DNA of 64,000 nt, taken from positions 62,918,520 through 62,982,519 of the forward strand of contig NC_092242.1 in assembly GCF_036320965.1 (NCBI RefSeq). The letters run 5' to 3'. This document shows, piece after piece, positions 23,220 through 33,141 of this stretch (its first letter is position 1; each line of letters starts with the position of its first letter). The position numbers were made by a program, and so were the translations under genes. The DNA is from Panulirus ornatus. Taxonomy: Eukaryota > Arthropoda > Malacostraca > Decapoda > Palinuridae. The notes under the pieces were generated by a model. The model saw only the letters and a program-made list of their open reading frames with translations, did not search any database and had not been told where the DNA came from.

Positions 23220-23440
23220 TATATATGTATGTTCAGCCTTGACTCTCGCTGCGTGGTGTTTCTTGTGTTGCTGGAGAGTGTTTCTTGTGCCGAGGGAAGG
23301 TGTTGCTGGATTGTGCATCTTGTGGCTTCGGCAAGTGTTGCTGCTCTAGTCTCTTTTCTTGTGTTGGTGTAGAGTGTTTCTTGTGGCACTGGGAGATGGT
23401 GTTGCTGGGTGTTATTTCCTGCCACATTCTTGTGTTACTG
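23220..23440. repeat. degenerate TGTTTCTTGTG minisatellite
   Basis: GAGTGTTTCTTGTG and GTGTTGCTGG motifs recur irregularly over about four diverged units of 50-80 bp. Confidence 0.7.
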
Positions 23441-23535
23441 GGGGGCTGATTTGGCTTGTGGGTAAGTCTGCGAGGCAGGTGTGTTGCGGTGCACGTGTTG
23501 CAGAAGGAAGGAAGGAAGGAAGGGAGGGTGGGAGA

Positions 23536-23539
<4 letters not shown>

Positions 23540-23602
<63 letters not shown>
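23540..23602. repeat. (GA)n microsatellite
   Basis: Pure GA run of 63 bp preceded by GGAA repeats (23507-23524). Confidence 0.98.
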
Positions 23603-23607
<5 letters not shown>

Positions 23608-23688
23608 GTTGGGTTGGGAGGCGCGCCTCGTTAAGGACCAGGAGACACCGACGCGGGTGTAAAGTTAGCCTTACTGTTAACGAGGGGG

Positions 23689-23690
<2 letters not shown>

Positions 23691-23755
<65 letters not shown>
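23691..23755. repeat. (GA)n microsatellite
   Basis: Pure GA run of 65 bp. Confidence 0.98.
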
Positions 23756-23757
<2 letters not shown>

Positions 23758-24054
23758 TTGGAAGGGTTGTGGCCGCTTGGCGAGGAGATGGAGGTGGGTG
23801 GGGTAGGCGGAAGGGACCAGTGTGTTTTTGGGGAAGGAGGAGGAGGAGGAGGTGATATTCTTACAAAGACGCGCCATCTATCAGCATTTCTCGTCCTCAT
23901 TACCATCGAGCTGGGTTCTGAGTCTTCTTCGTGAGTGATGTGTCTGACCCAAATTTGACTCGTCGTTGTTCAGCTGCCGCCGCTTCGTTGACCCTTGACC
24001 TAGTCGTTGACCTGGTGGTGGTGGTGGTGGTGGCGACTGTTGACCCCGTCGTCG

Positions 24055-24240
24055 TTGACCCATCGTTGAGCAGGTGTTGAACCGTCGTTGAGCCATGGTT
24101 GAGCAGATGTTGAACCGTCGTTGACCCATGCAATATTGAGCAGGTGTTGAACCGTCGTTGAGCCATGGTTGAGCAGGTGTTGAACCGTCGTTGAGCCATG
24201 GTTGACCAGGTGTTGAAATGTAGACGCGACCGTTAAGCAC
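24055..24240. repeat. 33-bp minisatellite
   Basis: Four to five units containing GTTGAACCGTCGTTGAGCC and ATGGTTGAGCAG. One unit carries a 12-bp insertion (CCATGCAATATT). Degenerate TCGTTGA/TCGTTAAC units extend to about 24355. Confidence 0.93.
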
Positions 24241-24754
24241 ATGTGGAACTCTCGTTAACCCCCCATCGTTGAGCATGTTTCAACTACTTCTGACGTATCC
24301 TTGTTGAGCTTTCGTTGAGCGGCTGTGTCGAACCCTCGTTGACTCTCGTTAACCTGACATTTTTACCCCGTGGCTTGCCCTGCTCTTGGCCTTGTTATTT
24401 TTAAGCTTGTCTTTTTGAGCTAAAGCTGTTGACTTTGAGCAACCTTTCAGCTTATTCATTTACCTTCATGTTTTTTAAACTTTTAAAAATTCTTTTTTTT
24501 TTTTTATTCATTCTTCATTTTTGATGATTTGCCACGAGAGCGTCTCAGGGAGAAATAAACCCTGTGGCCCTCGACCACAGGGGTGTTTTGACACGTACGT
24601 TCCCTGTTCCATAGATATGTATTGTAGGCTGATTCCAGAGCAGGTAGGCTTAACAAGGCCTAATCCTATTTCATGCATAATTTATTATTTATTCATTTTT
24701 TCCCCCCAATGTAAACTGAATTTGCATACATGTAGACTTCACGTTGCTTATCAC

Positions 24755-24860
24755 ACAAAACAACAACATATGTAGGATTAACGTGGCTTATCACAAACAT
24801 CATATGTAGGATTAACGTGGCTTATCACAAACATCATATGTAGGATTAACGGCACATATT
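24755..24860. repeat. 34-bp tandem triplication
   Basis: Three copies of GTAGGATTAACGTGGCTTAT plus CACAAACATCATAT. The first copy has a longer CAAAACAACAA segment. Confidence 0.95.
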
Positions 24861-25056
24861 TATTTACTGCTGATAACATAAAAAATATTGCGTTCGATTT
24901 AAACAGTCTGTCGTTTAATGTTTTATTTATAGATTTTTTTTTTTGGTATGAAAACAAAAGCCGAAATTTTTTTTCCCGCGCAAATTCCTCCCGTGTTGTT
25001 GTGTGCGTGATGGCCGCCGATGACGTCACGGAATGCATTCCCCGCCTCTCTCCCCT

Positions 25057-25060
<4 letters not shown>

Positions 25061-25118
<58 letters not shown>
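25061..25118. repeat. (CT)n microsatellite
   Basis: Pure CT run of 58 bp. Confidence 0.98.
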
Positions 25119-25120
<2 letters not shown>

Positions 25121-25271
25121 TTCTCTTTGTCGCAGGCAAAACTTTCACAAGATTAAGAGATGAAAGGGGAGAGAAGAAGAAGAAGAAAAAAAAAGAGAAT
25201 ATAAATTCTGCATAAAACGCTTGTCTCTGAAAGGTATGTTGCTGTCCCTTTGTGAGGGACGGGTCACACAC

Positions 25272-25275
<4 letters not shown>

Positions 25276-25331
<56 letters not shown>

Positions 25332-25332
25332 A
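25276..25332. repeat. (CT)n microsatellite
   Basis: CT run ending in CTATCTCTATCTC. Confidence 0.98.
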
Positions 25333-25363
25333 TCTCACATTCAAATTGTAATGATAACTGATC

Positions 25364-25705
25364 TTGATTATAATAATGATAGTGATGATAATAATGATAA
25401 TAGTAATAATAATAATAATAATTATAATAATGATAATGATAATGATAATAGTAATAATGATGATCGTAATAATGATGATAATGATAGTAATAATAATGGT
25501 GATAATAATGATAATGATAATAATGACAATAATAGTAATAATGATAATGATAATAATGATAATAATAGTAATAATGATAATGACAGTAATAATGATAACG
25601 ATGATAAAGATAATAGTAATTGATAATAATAATAATAATGATAATAATGATAATAATAATGATAAAAATAATAATGATGATAATGATAACAATAATAATA
25701 CAGAG
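25364..25705. repeat. imperfect (AAT/GAT)n repeat
   Basis: About 340 bp of AATAATGATAAT-type trinucleotides with AGT and GAC variants. Confidence 0.97.
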
Positions 25706-25889
25706 AAAGAGGCCAGCTTGACACATATATTAACAGTATTAAAAGATATGTTCTGAAACATTATGTTAGAAGATTTGAGTATCACATGAGAATTATATAT
25801 ATACAACTTTTAAGTATTATATACTACAATGGTTTACACTGAGAATCGTCATTTCTCAGGACTACCAGTTACACGTTACTGGGGTGTAA

Positions 25890-26032
25890 TATATGAAGTG
25901 GGTTGGGTTTACTGACCATGAATAGCACGGGCCCACATGGGTTCGAATCTTGGGCGCGGCAGTTGGCCCACAGCCAATCCCAGCTGTTCATCTTTCCTTC
26001 GGGACTGGTCGATAAATTGGTACCTATCTTAG

Positions 26033-26034
<2 letters not shown>
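25890..26034 (+). mobile_element. tRNA-derived SINE, copy 2
   Basis: B box GGGTTCGAATCTTGGG at about 25939, then CCCACAGCCAATCCCAGCTG and GATAAATTGGTACCTATCTT. It matches copy 1 (19068-19235) block by block and runs directly into (GT)n at 26035, which is probably its 3' tail. The A box (GGTTTACTGACC region) is eroded. Confidence 0.8.

Positions 26035-26075
<41 letters not shown>
26035..26075. repeat. (GT)n at SINE 3' end
   Basis: Pure GT run beginning exactly where SINE similarity stops. Confidence 0.97.
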
Positions 26076-26076
<1 letters not shown>

Positions 26077-26165
26077 ATATGTACGTACATAGGAGTAAAG
26101 ACATGGTACGCGTATACAAGGTTAAGAGACGGGGCAACACGCGTGTTAAAAAACTCTCTCCCCGC

Positions 26166-26216
<51 letters not shown>
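26166..26216. repeat. (CA)n microsatellite
   Basis: Pure CA run, inverted relative to the GT run 90 bp to its left; together they could pair into a hairpin. Confidence 0.98.
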
Positions 26217-26218
<2 letters not shown>

Positions 26219-26251
26219 AAAGTGCTCTTTTTCCAGGGTATCGAACCCTGT

Positions 26252-26390
26252 GAGTACGACGTTACAACCCTTGGGGGGGATGTATGATGACCTTCCCTTT
26301 AAAGGGTTAGGGTCAAAAGGTCAAACCATCATACCCAGGGGTCGTACTGTCGTATCCAAAAAGGGGTCGTACCGTCGTCCCTATGTTCCC
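26252..26390. repeat. composite 21-bp foldback repeat, short copy
   Basis: A reverse unit (GAGTACGACGTTACAACCCTT), core GTATGATGACCTTCCCTTTA / GGTCAAAAGGTCAAACC / ATCATACCC, then two forward units (GGGGTCGTACCGTCGTCC). The outer core edges GTATGATGACC and GGTCaaacCATCATAC are inverted. Confidence 0.85.
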
Positions 26391-26421
26391 TCACAGTGTA
26401 GATACACCAGCACGCCACTGA

Positions 26422-26619
26422 CGGACGCGTAAGCGCCAGGTGTCCATTCAGACCAAAGCCACAGTGTTTGTGTGGCGACCGACGGTAGACATCTCCACTA
26501 GCTTGGGGTCCCTGCAGGAGGAGTGGCGGCGTGAAGCAGTGGCTCCTGACGCCGATGTGGAAGTCATCGAAATGCCACTCAAGTCATCAGATCCCTTAGT
26601 GTTGACGGCTGTTAGCTGA
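26422..26619 (+). CDS. candidate terminal exon, product unknown
   Basis: A plus-strand frame open from 26422 to a stop at 26617-26619 reads, after a possible acceptor CGCCAG at 26439, VSIQTKATVFVWRPTVDIST, then SLGSLQEEWRREAVAPDADV and a C-terminus VLTAVS. Composition is protein-like and free of low complexity, and it lies outside all repeats. The upstream pyrimidine tract is poor, so the splice site is doubtful. The antisense frame is open too, but Ser/Thr-rich. No start codon fits a complete gene, and I do not recognise the family. Confidence 0.3.
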   Translation, partial: RTRKRQVSIQTKATVFVWRPTVDISTSLGSLQEEWRREAVAPDADVEVIEMPLKSSDPLVLTAVS

Positions 26620-26979
26620 GCGCTCCCGTGGTGCGGGGGGGGAACCCAGCTGCAGGACCAGACTGGTGTATTGGGAAGCCAGTAGACCAATCCAGGTAGT
26701 GTAGCAGCAGAAGCAGAAGCAGTAGCAGCAGTAGTAGCAGAAGGCGTAACAGCTGAACTGGAAACAGATGGTTGAGTCTTCTTCTTGCAGACGTACAAGG
26801 TGGTGAGAGGGTGTCCGTGGAGGAGGAGAGAGGAGGAGGGAGGCCCGCGCCCCCCTCAACCCGGACTCCAAGTACCAGATAATTTAATTGAAATCACAGC
26901 CCCGTGAAATTAGGCACACTGACTGGCCAGATGAGGTGCGGGTCTGCTTGGCCTCAGTTCCGGCCTGGCTCGGCCCGGC

Positions 26980-26983
<4 letters not shown>

Positions 26984-27052
<69 letters not shown>
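26984..27052. repeat. (TG)n microsatellite
   Basis: Pure TG run of 69 bp. Confidence 0.98.
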
Positions 27053-27053
<1 letters not shown>

Positions 27054-27512
27054 ATCTCACGAAGACGGGCCAACAAAAGCTTCCGTTGGCAATATGTTTC
27101 GTTAACTCTGTTGTAACAAACTTGGGGAATCATTTCTGTTCATCTTAGTTCGTTGTGATGTGAGGAGGAAAGATGGACAGTGTTGTGTGTTGAAGATGGG
27201 TGGAGGGAGGGAAGCCACGAAACCCAATTATCCCCAAGAGATTTTCATGGATTTCTGTGACTTTTGGCTGCTATGTAATTCCCCCTTTCCTCCCCCCCCC
27301 TCTCTCCTTCCCTCCCCCCCAAAAAAATGTTCCCCTCTTCCCCCCTCCAGTAGACGTTTGAAGTACACACAGACTCGCTCACTCCAAGGTTAAAGAATAG
27401 AATATTCAGATTTCGCCAAATACAACAGTTGTATTTGCCGTGAATATTTATAAGTGTGAGTTTAAGCGTACTTTATTTGTTTATCCTGCGGTGGGCATGC
27501 ATTTTTGTGCGT

Positions 27513-27518
<6 letters not shown>

Positions 27519-27551
<33 letters not shown>

Positions 27552-27605
27552 ATTTGTGTGTATGTTTGTAAGTGGTTGTTTTTGTGCAGGCATGCGTGTA
27601 TGCAT

Positions 27606-27657
<52 letters not shown>
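27519..27657. repeat. interrupted (GT)n microsatellite
   Basis: Two GT runs (27519-27549 and 27611-27657) joined by TG/TATG-rich sequence. Confidence 0.97.
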
Positions 27658-27659
<2 letters not shown>

Positions 27660-27914
27660 CCTTGAAGTTGTCCTCGTGGTTTACTGTCACACATATAATA
27701 CATACTTAGTCATTACTTTATTTGGATAACGTTGCTCGCTGACCAGCGCCGGCTACATGTAATAAGTAATCAAATTAGTAAATAAATGTTTTCCTTTCTT
27801 GTACCCAGTCATATCTGAACCCCGACAGAGGAGATATGAACTGGTGTTCACAGTAGCAGACACGGACCACGGGACATGGTCAGGGTTCGAAGCATTCTTC
27901 AACCCCCCCCCCCT

Positions 27915-28312
27915 AGGGCACGAAAGTACGACCCCTTGAGCACGACTATACGACCCCTGGAGCAACGATGGTACGGCTTTTGACCTAAGAAAGACCACGT
28001 CAAAGGCCAGGCTCTTATACCCAAGGGTCGTACCGTGGTGCTTAAAGGTCGTACCGGGGTGCTCCAGGGTCGTACCGTGGTGCTCAAGAGTCGTATGGAG
28101 CTTAAGGGTCGTACCGTAGTGTCTAAGGGTCGTACTGTGGTGCTCCAGGATCGTACCTTGGTGCTTAAGGGTCGTACCGTGGTGTCTAAGGGTCGTATCG
28201 TAGTGTCTAAGGGTCGTACTATGGTGCTCCAGAGTCGTACCGTAGTGTCTAAGGGTCGTACCGTGGTGCTTAAGGGTCCTACCGTGGTGCTGAAGGGTCG
28301 TAGAGTCGTGTC
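27915..28312. repeat. composite 21-bp foldback repeat, type copy
   Basis: Left: reverse units (GTACGACCCCTTGAGCACGA, then CGACCCCTGGAGCAACGATGG). Core 27971-28030: GGCTTTTGACCTAAG and ACGTCAAAGGCCAGGCTC, inverted to each other, then TTATACCC. Right: 13-14 forward units containing GGGTCGTACCGTGGTGCT, with GTAGTGTCT variants, ending at 28312. Confidence 0.92.
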
Positions 28313-28394
28313 TGTGAGGAGAAGTGAGACAGACGCTTTGCGTGTTTCTCAGTCTAAGAAGCAATCCTTAACAACCGATTGTTATTTGAGTACT

Positions 28395-28590
28395 GATGGC
28401 AATGGTGTGTTGTGATGGCAGTGGTGGGTTATGGTGGCAGCGGTGAGTTGTGGTGGCACTGGTGGGTTATGATGGCAGAGGTTGGGTTGTGATGTCCCTG
28501 GTGAGTTATGGTGGGTTGTGGTGGCAGTGGTGGGTTGTGGTGGCAGTGGTGGGCTGTGGGAGCAGTGGTGGGTTGTTGTGGTGGCGTGGC
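28395..28590. repeat. GTGG-rich minisatellite
   Basis: Units of 18-21 bp such as GTTGTGGTGGCAGTGGTGG; irregular. Confidence 0.9.
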
Positions 28591-28734
28591 TGCCCCCGGC
28601 TCAGTATTGACTTCTGTTATCATTTTCTTTTCATCATATTCGTTGTTTGTGAGGTAGGAAAATAGAGTGGCAGCTTACCGGAATATCTCTGACGGAATGT
28701 TTGTGTTAAGCCTTGATATCTGCATGGTATGTAG

Positions 28735-28995
28735 AGAGGGTCGGGTGAGGGGGATGGGGGATAGAGGCAGTGGAACGGGGGATAGACGTAGTGAGACGGG
28801 GGGGGGGGGGTAGATGCAGTGGAACAGGGGATAGACGTAATGAAACGGTGGATGGAGGATGTGAGTGGGACGGGAGACAGGCAGTGGAACAGGGGATAGA
28901 GGTAATGAGATGGTAGATAGAGGCAGTGAGTGGGACGGAATAGAGGCTATGGAACAGGGGATAGACGTAATGAGATGGTGGACGGGGAATGGCAG
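28735..28995. repeat. degenerate GATAGACGTAATGAGA minisatellite
   Basis: GGGGATAGACGTA and GCAGTGGAACAGG modules alternate at about 35-60 bp spacing. A G12 run interrupts one unit at 28799. Confidence 0.88.
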
Positions 28996-29071
28996 GTGCG
29001 AGGGGTTTGGGAAAAGGATAGGCGAGAAGGGAAGAGTGGAATGATTAGGAAACTGGGGCAGACTGCTGTTT

Positions 29072-29075
<4 letters not shown>

Positions 29076-29150
<75 letters not shown>
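29076..29150. repeat. (GA)n microsatellite
   Basis: Pure GA run of 75 bp. Confidence 0.98.
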
Positions 29151-29155
<5 letters not shown>

Positions 29156-29424
29156 GATGTGTCTTTAGCTCGTGTCCTACCCTCCTCAGGAGGTGCAGGA
29201 GGAGGAGGAGGAGGACCTCTCGCCACCTTGTAGTGTCTCCTGTGTTGTGTTTTGCCACCCTGCCACGCTTGTAGCTTCCTACCTCGGAGGGTCGTAGCGT
29301 TCACCCAATAGCTGTGGCTTTCTTGGCTTCTGCATTGCCCTCGCTGACGTGGCCCTTGTGGTGTCTCGCGACCCTCTGGCCTTCGTCTTCCCTCACAGAG
29401 GCTTGGATGGCAGCCCAGGCCTCT

Positions 29425-29550
29425 CTGGCCCACGAGGAACCTCGCACGTTGACCCTAAGGTCTTCTGTAGCGTTTCCCACAGTTTGAACCTCGCACGTTG
29501 ACCCTAAGGTCTTCCATAGCGTTTCCCTCAGTGTTTGAACCTCGCCCAGG
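29425..29550. repeat. about 60-bp tandem duplication
   Basis: CCTCGCACGTTGACCCTAAG with GTCTTC and TAGCGTTTCCC appears twice, then a partial GTTTGAACCTCGCC. The 117-residue minus-strand frame here has no recognisable domain. Confidence 0.9.
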
Positions 29551-29944
29551 GGTCTCCTGCATAACCTCCCCTCCAGGTCGTACAAGGTCGTGAAGGGAAG
29601 TACCGTATGGTCACTCCCAGTCTTGAGAGGACGACCTGGGATCCTCAAAATCATGGGATGGTTTAGTGGACGACCTTGGGTTGGGTCGTAGGGTGGCGCG
29701 CCCTCCCTAGGTGTGGTTGTCCCGCTTGGTTGTGGTTGAGGGTGACGATGCGTTTGGTTAGGTTGGGCTCCTGGTTGCCTAGTGAACAGAGCAGATGCTT
29801 ATGATCTAACTTCCCAAATACGACCATCAGGCCAAGTTGGTGTAACACCTGAACCAACTTTCCCCCATTAACCTTGTGGCCGCCCCCCCCCCCCCAGACG
29901 CATCACGAAGGTCGGAGTAACAACTGAAGGGTTGGTGTGCCTTC

Positions 29945-30605
29945 GCCATCCTTTGAACACGACGGTACGATCCTTTGAACACGACGCTACGATCCTTTGA
30001 ACACGACGGTACGATCCTTTGAACACGACGGTACGATCCTTTGAACACGACGGTACGATCCTTTGAACACGACGGTACGATCCTTTGAACACGACGGTAC
30101 GATCCTTTGAACGCAACGGTACGATCCTTTGAACACGACGGTACGATCCTTTGAACGCAACGGTACGATCCTTTGAACACGACGGTACGATCCTTTGAAC
30201 GCAACGGTACGATCCTTTGAACGCAACGGTACGATCCTTTGAAAACGACGGTACGATCCTTTGAACACGACGGTACGATCCTTTGAAAACGACGGTACGA
30301 TCCTTCAAAACAACGGTACGATCCTTTGAATACGACGGTACGATCCTTCAAAACGACGGTACGATCCTTCAAAACAACGGTACGATCCTTCAAAACGACG
30401 GTACGATCCTTCAAAACGACGATACTATCCTTGGAACACGACGGTGCATTTCTCGAACCCGACCGTACGACCCTTGAGTAAGCCGGTACGATCGTTAGGA
30501 GTCGTGCATTGACATCATGACCTGGTCTTTTTTAAGGGTCAGGTCAAAGGACATGCCATCTGACACAAGGCTCTTACCGTCGTGCTCATGGAGTTAATGA
30601 TGCGA
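29945..30605. repeat. composite foldback repeat with long 22-bp left array
   Basis: About 23 reverse units of 22 bp (CGATCCTTTGAACACGACGG), with ACGCAACGG and AAACGACGG variants, fill 29949-30450. Then a core (CATCATGACCTGGTCTTTTT, then GGGTCAGGTCAAAGGACATG) and one forward unit (CTCTTACCGTCGTGCTCATGG) at 30570. The right arm is almost lost. Frames over the array are artefacts. Confidence 0.95.
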
Positions 30606-30952
30606 GGTAGCTGACATGGCAGGGGATGAGAGAGGTCAGAGGATAAACATACTTAGAAAGAATGTAAGAAAACTTTTAGTTTTAACTCCTCAGGTGTCTG
30701 TAGACCTGAGGTTTAAAAGTAGGTGCCTTTTAGGAGGAAGGGAGGACAAAGGGCGGAAGGCCACATCACGGGGTCATTGTACGGACTTCGGGGATAGGGT
30801 GGTTATAGGTTGTCATAACTTAAGCTCCCTGCCAGTCATGCGACTTGACCTAACATAGCGGCTCTTCCACCTAGCCATGCCGGCCGGCATCTTGGTGGAA
30901 TGAGAATGAATACGTGTTTGACAAGTACGTTTCATAACCCTACCCCCGCCCA

Positions 30953-30953
<1 letters not shown>

Positions 30954-31022
<69 letters not shown>
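30954..31022. repeat. (CA)n microsatellite
   Basis: CA run of 69 bp followed by (ACC)n. Confidence 0.98.
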
Positions 31023-31023
<1 letters not shown>

Positions 31024-31037
31024 ACCACCACCACTCC

Positions 31038-31096
<59 letters not shown>
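31038..31096. repeat. (CT)n microsatellite
   Basis: Pure CT run. Confidence 0.98.
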
Positions 31097-31100
<4 letters not shown>

Positions 31101-31136
31101 CTGTGTCTGACTCTCATTCCTCTCTCACCACTGTCC

Positions 31137-31138
<2 letters not shown>

Positions 31139-31199
<61 letters not shown>
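31139..31199. repeat. (CT)n microsatellite
   Basis: Pure CT run passing into a short GT run at 31200. Confidence 0.98.
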
Positions 31200-31202
<3 letters not shown>

Positions 31203-31559
31203 TGTGTGTGTGTCCTCTCATCTCTGGTCTGGTCACATTGTTCTTCCTTGCCTTTCTTTCAGCTCGCCTGTCTCCACCGTTTCCTTTGAACTCGTCACGT
31301 TGCGATGAAAGTTCGAGGTAAACTCTCATGAAGGTAGACCCACTTGGTATACGTACAGATCCCGGGGTTTACTTGTAAATGAAGGAAGATGGTCAAACTG
31401 AGAAAAACACACGAGTTCAAAACCTCTATAGAGAGAGGGAAAGGAGTATAGTCTCGTAAGAGGCAATTAAACCTTTGGCCCCGCACACATTTCCCTGCTC
31501 CTGCTTGAAGCGCAGCCCCTAAACTACGTCAGCCCTACAAAAGGTTTCCTATTATTGTA

Positions 31560-31561
<2 letters not shown>

Positions 31562-31640
<79 letters not shown>
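31562..31640. repeat. (TA)n plus T-run, left tail of inverted element pair
   Basis: 63 bp of TA followed by about 16 T. Read on the minus strand it is the A-run plus (TA)n tail of the element at 31641-31866. Confidence 0.97.
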
Positions 31641-31866
31641 CAAACTATTCGCCATTTCCCGCGTTAGCGAGGTAGCGTTAAGAACAGAGGACTGGGCCTT
31701 TTTTGGAATATCCTCACCTGGCCCCCTCTGTTCCTTCTTTTGGAAAATTAAAAAAAATGAGAGGGGAGGATTTCCAGCCCCCCGCTCCCTCCCCTTTTAG
31801 TCGCCTTCTCCGCCACGCAGGGAATACGTGGGAAGTATTCTTTCTTCCCTATCCCCAGGGATATAT
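31641..31866 (-). mobile_element. short TA-flanked SINE-like element, copy 1
   Basis: About 220 bp, non-coding. In minus orientation: TATCCCTGGGGATAGGG, then CACGTATTCCCTGCGTG, GGCGACTAAAAGGGGAGGG, GGAAATCCTCCCCTCTC, and the tail CGCTACCTCGC.AACGCGGGAAATGG, then A-run and (TA)n. Four clear copies occur in this window. The tail nearly matches that of the LINE at 41498-43073. No pol III boxes are evident. Confidence 0.85.
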
Positions 31867-32095
31867 ATAATGGATAGGGGAGAAAGAATACTTCCCACGT
31901 ATTCCCTGCGTGTCGTAGAAGGCGACTAAAAGGGGAGGGAGCGGGTGGCTGGAAATCCTCCCCTCTCGTTTTTTTTTTTGATTTTCCAAAAGAAGGAACA
32001 GAGAAGGGGGCCAGGTGAGGATTTTCCCTCTAAGGCCCAGTCCTCTGTTCTTAACGCTACCTCGCAAACGCGGGAAATGGCGAATAGTATGAAAA

Positions 32096-32103
<8 letters not shown>
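31867..32103 (+). mobile_element. short TA-flanked SINE-like element, copy 2
   Basis: Same family as 31641-31866, in the opposite orientation and head to head with it. Begins ATGGATAGGGGAGAAAGA and ends CGCAAACGCGGGAAATGGCG, AATAGTATG, A12. The two copies differ by only scattered substitutions and small indels, so they form a long hairpin with arms of roughly 220 bp. Confidence 0.87.

Positions 32104-32172
<69 letters not shown>
32104..32172. repeat. (TA)n 3' tail of SINE-like copy 2
   Basis: Pure TA run of 69 bp directly following the A-run. Confidence 0.98.
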
Positions 32173-32178
<6 letters not shown>

Positions 32179-32520
32179 GTTTCTGAAAACGGTATAATAA
32201 TACTAGAAAAATATTTTGCGCGCTCATTCCCATCGGGCAAGGTGCATTTCGCGTTCTCCTGGTGTTGTTGCTGGTGGCAGGGGGTTGGCGAGGCGTCCGG
32301 ACCAGCACTATAAAGTGGGTCGTAAGCCGTCGTTTGGGCCTCGGGTGGTGGAGAGACTCAAATACATTTCCCCTTAAGGTTGTGAGTAGTGTTTAAAACC
32401 CAGTGATGGCGGCTTACCTAGGGTTGTGCGGGTTGTTAACGGGTCGTTAGGTTGTTAACAGGATTTACTCGTGTTTGGATCCCCCCATCCCCTGTGGGAT
32501 GGTGTGTATTACGCCCCAAG

Positions 32521-32534
32521 TTGTGTGTGTGTGT

Positions 32535-32573
<39 letters not shown>
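32521..32573. repeat. (GT)n microsatellite
   Basis: GT run with one GGT interruption. Confidence 0.98.
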
Positions 32574-32575
<2 letters not shown>

Positions 32576-32735
32576 CTCTTTTCTCTCCTCAGCAAGGTAG
32601 CGCCATAAACAGGTAACTGAACCTTTTGAGGAAAAATGCCGACTAGACTCATGATTTTCCCACATTTGATATAATACAGGAAGGGAGGATTTCTAGCCAA
32701 CCCCCCCTTCGCTCCCGCCCTTGCTCCCGCCCTCG
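32574..32735 (-). mobile_element. diverged SINE-like element fragment
   Basis: TCAGCAAGGTAGCGCCATAA and GGGAGGATTTCTAGCC occupy the same relative positions as the tail and body motifs of the TA-flanked elements. Flanked by (GT)n instead of (TA)n. Confidence 0.55.
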
Positions 32736-32802
32736 CACCTGATTCATCATGAGTGGTTGTGGGTAGAGATCGGTAGGCTGGTAATGGGTTATGAGTGGAT
32801 AA

Positions 32803-33141
32803 CGATAGATCGTTATTTATCTATCAGAAGAAGCCCTTACTTCAGTAGGATCTAACCTTACCTGCTCCCACGATAGATCGGTATTTATCTATCAGAAGAA
32901 GCCCTTACTTCAGTAGGATCTAACCTTACCTGCTCCCACGATAGATCGGTATTTATCTATCAGAAGAAGCCCTTACTTCAGTAGGATCTAACCTTACCTG
33001 CTCCCACGATAGATCGGTATTTATCTATCAGAAGAAGCCCTTACTTCAGTAGGATCTAACCTTACCTGCTCCCACGATAGATCGGTATTTATCTATCAGA
33101 AGAAGCCCTTACTTCAGTAGGATCTAACCTTACCTGCTCCC
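32803..33141. repeat. 68-bp satellite, five near-identical units
   Basis: CGATAGATCGGTATTTATCT starts units at 32803, 32871, 32939, 33007 and 33075. Only one visible difference (CGTTAT in unit 1) separates the five. Each contains GATAGATCGGTATTTATCTATC, an imperfect inverted repeat. Confidence 0.97.

Noticed and set aside
29301..29654. 117-residue minus ORF
   Set aside because: Overlaps a 60-bp tandem duplication, has no recognisable domain and no splice or start context.
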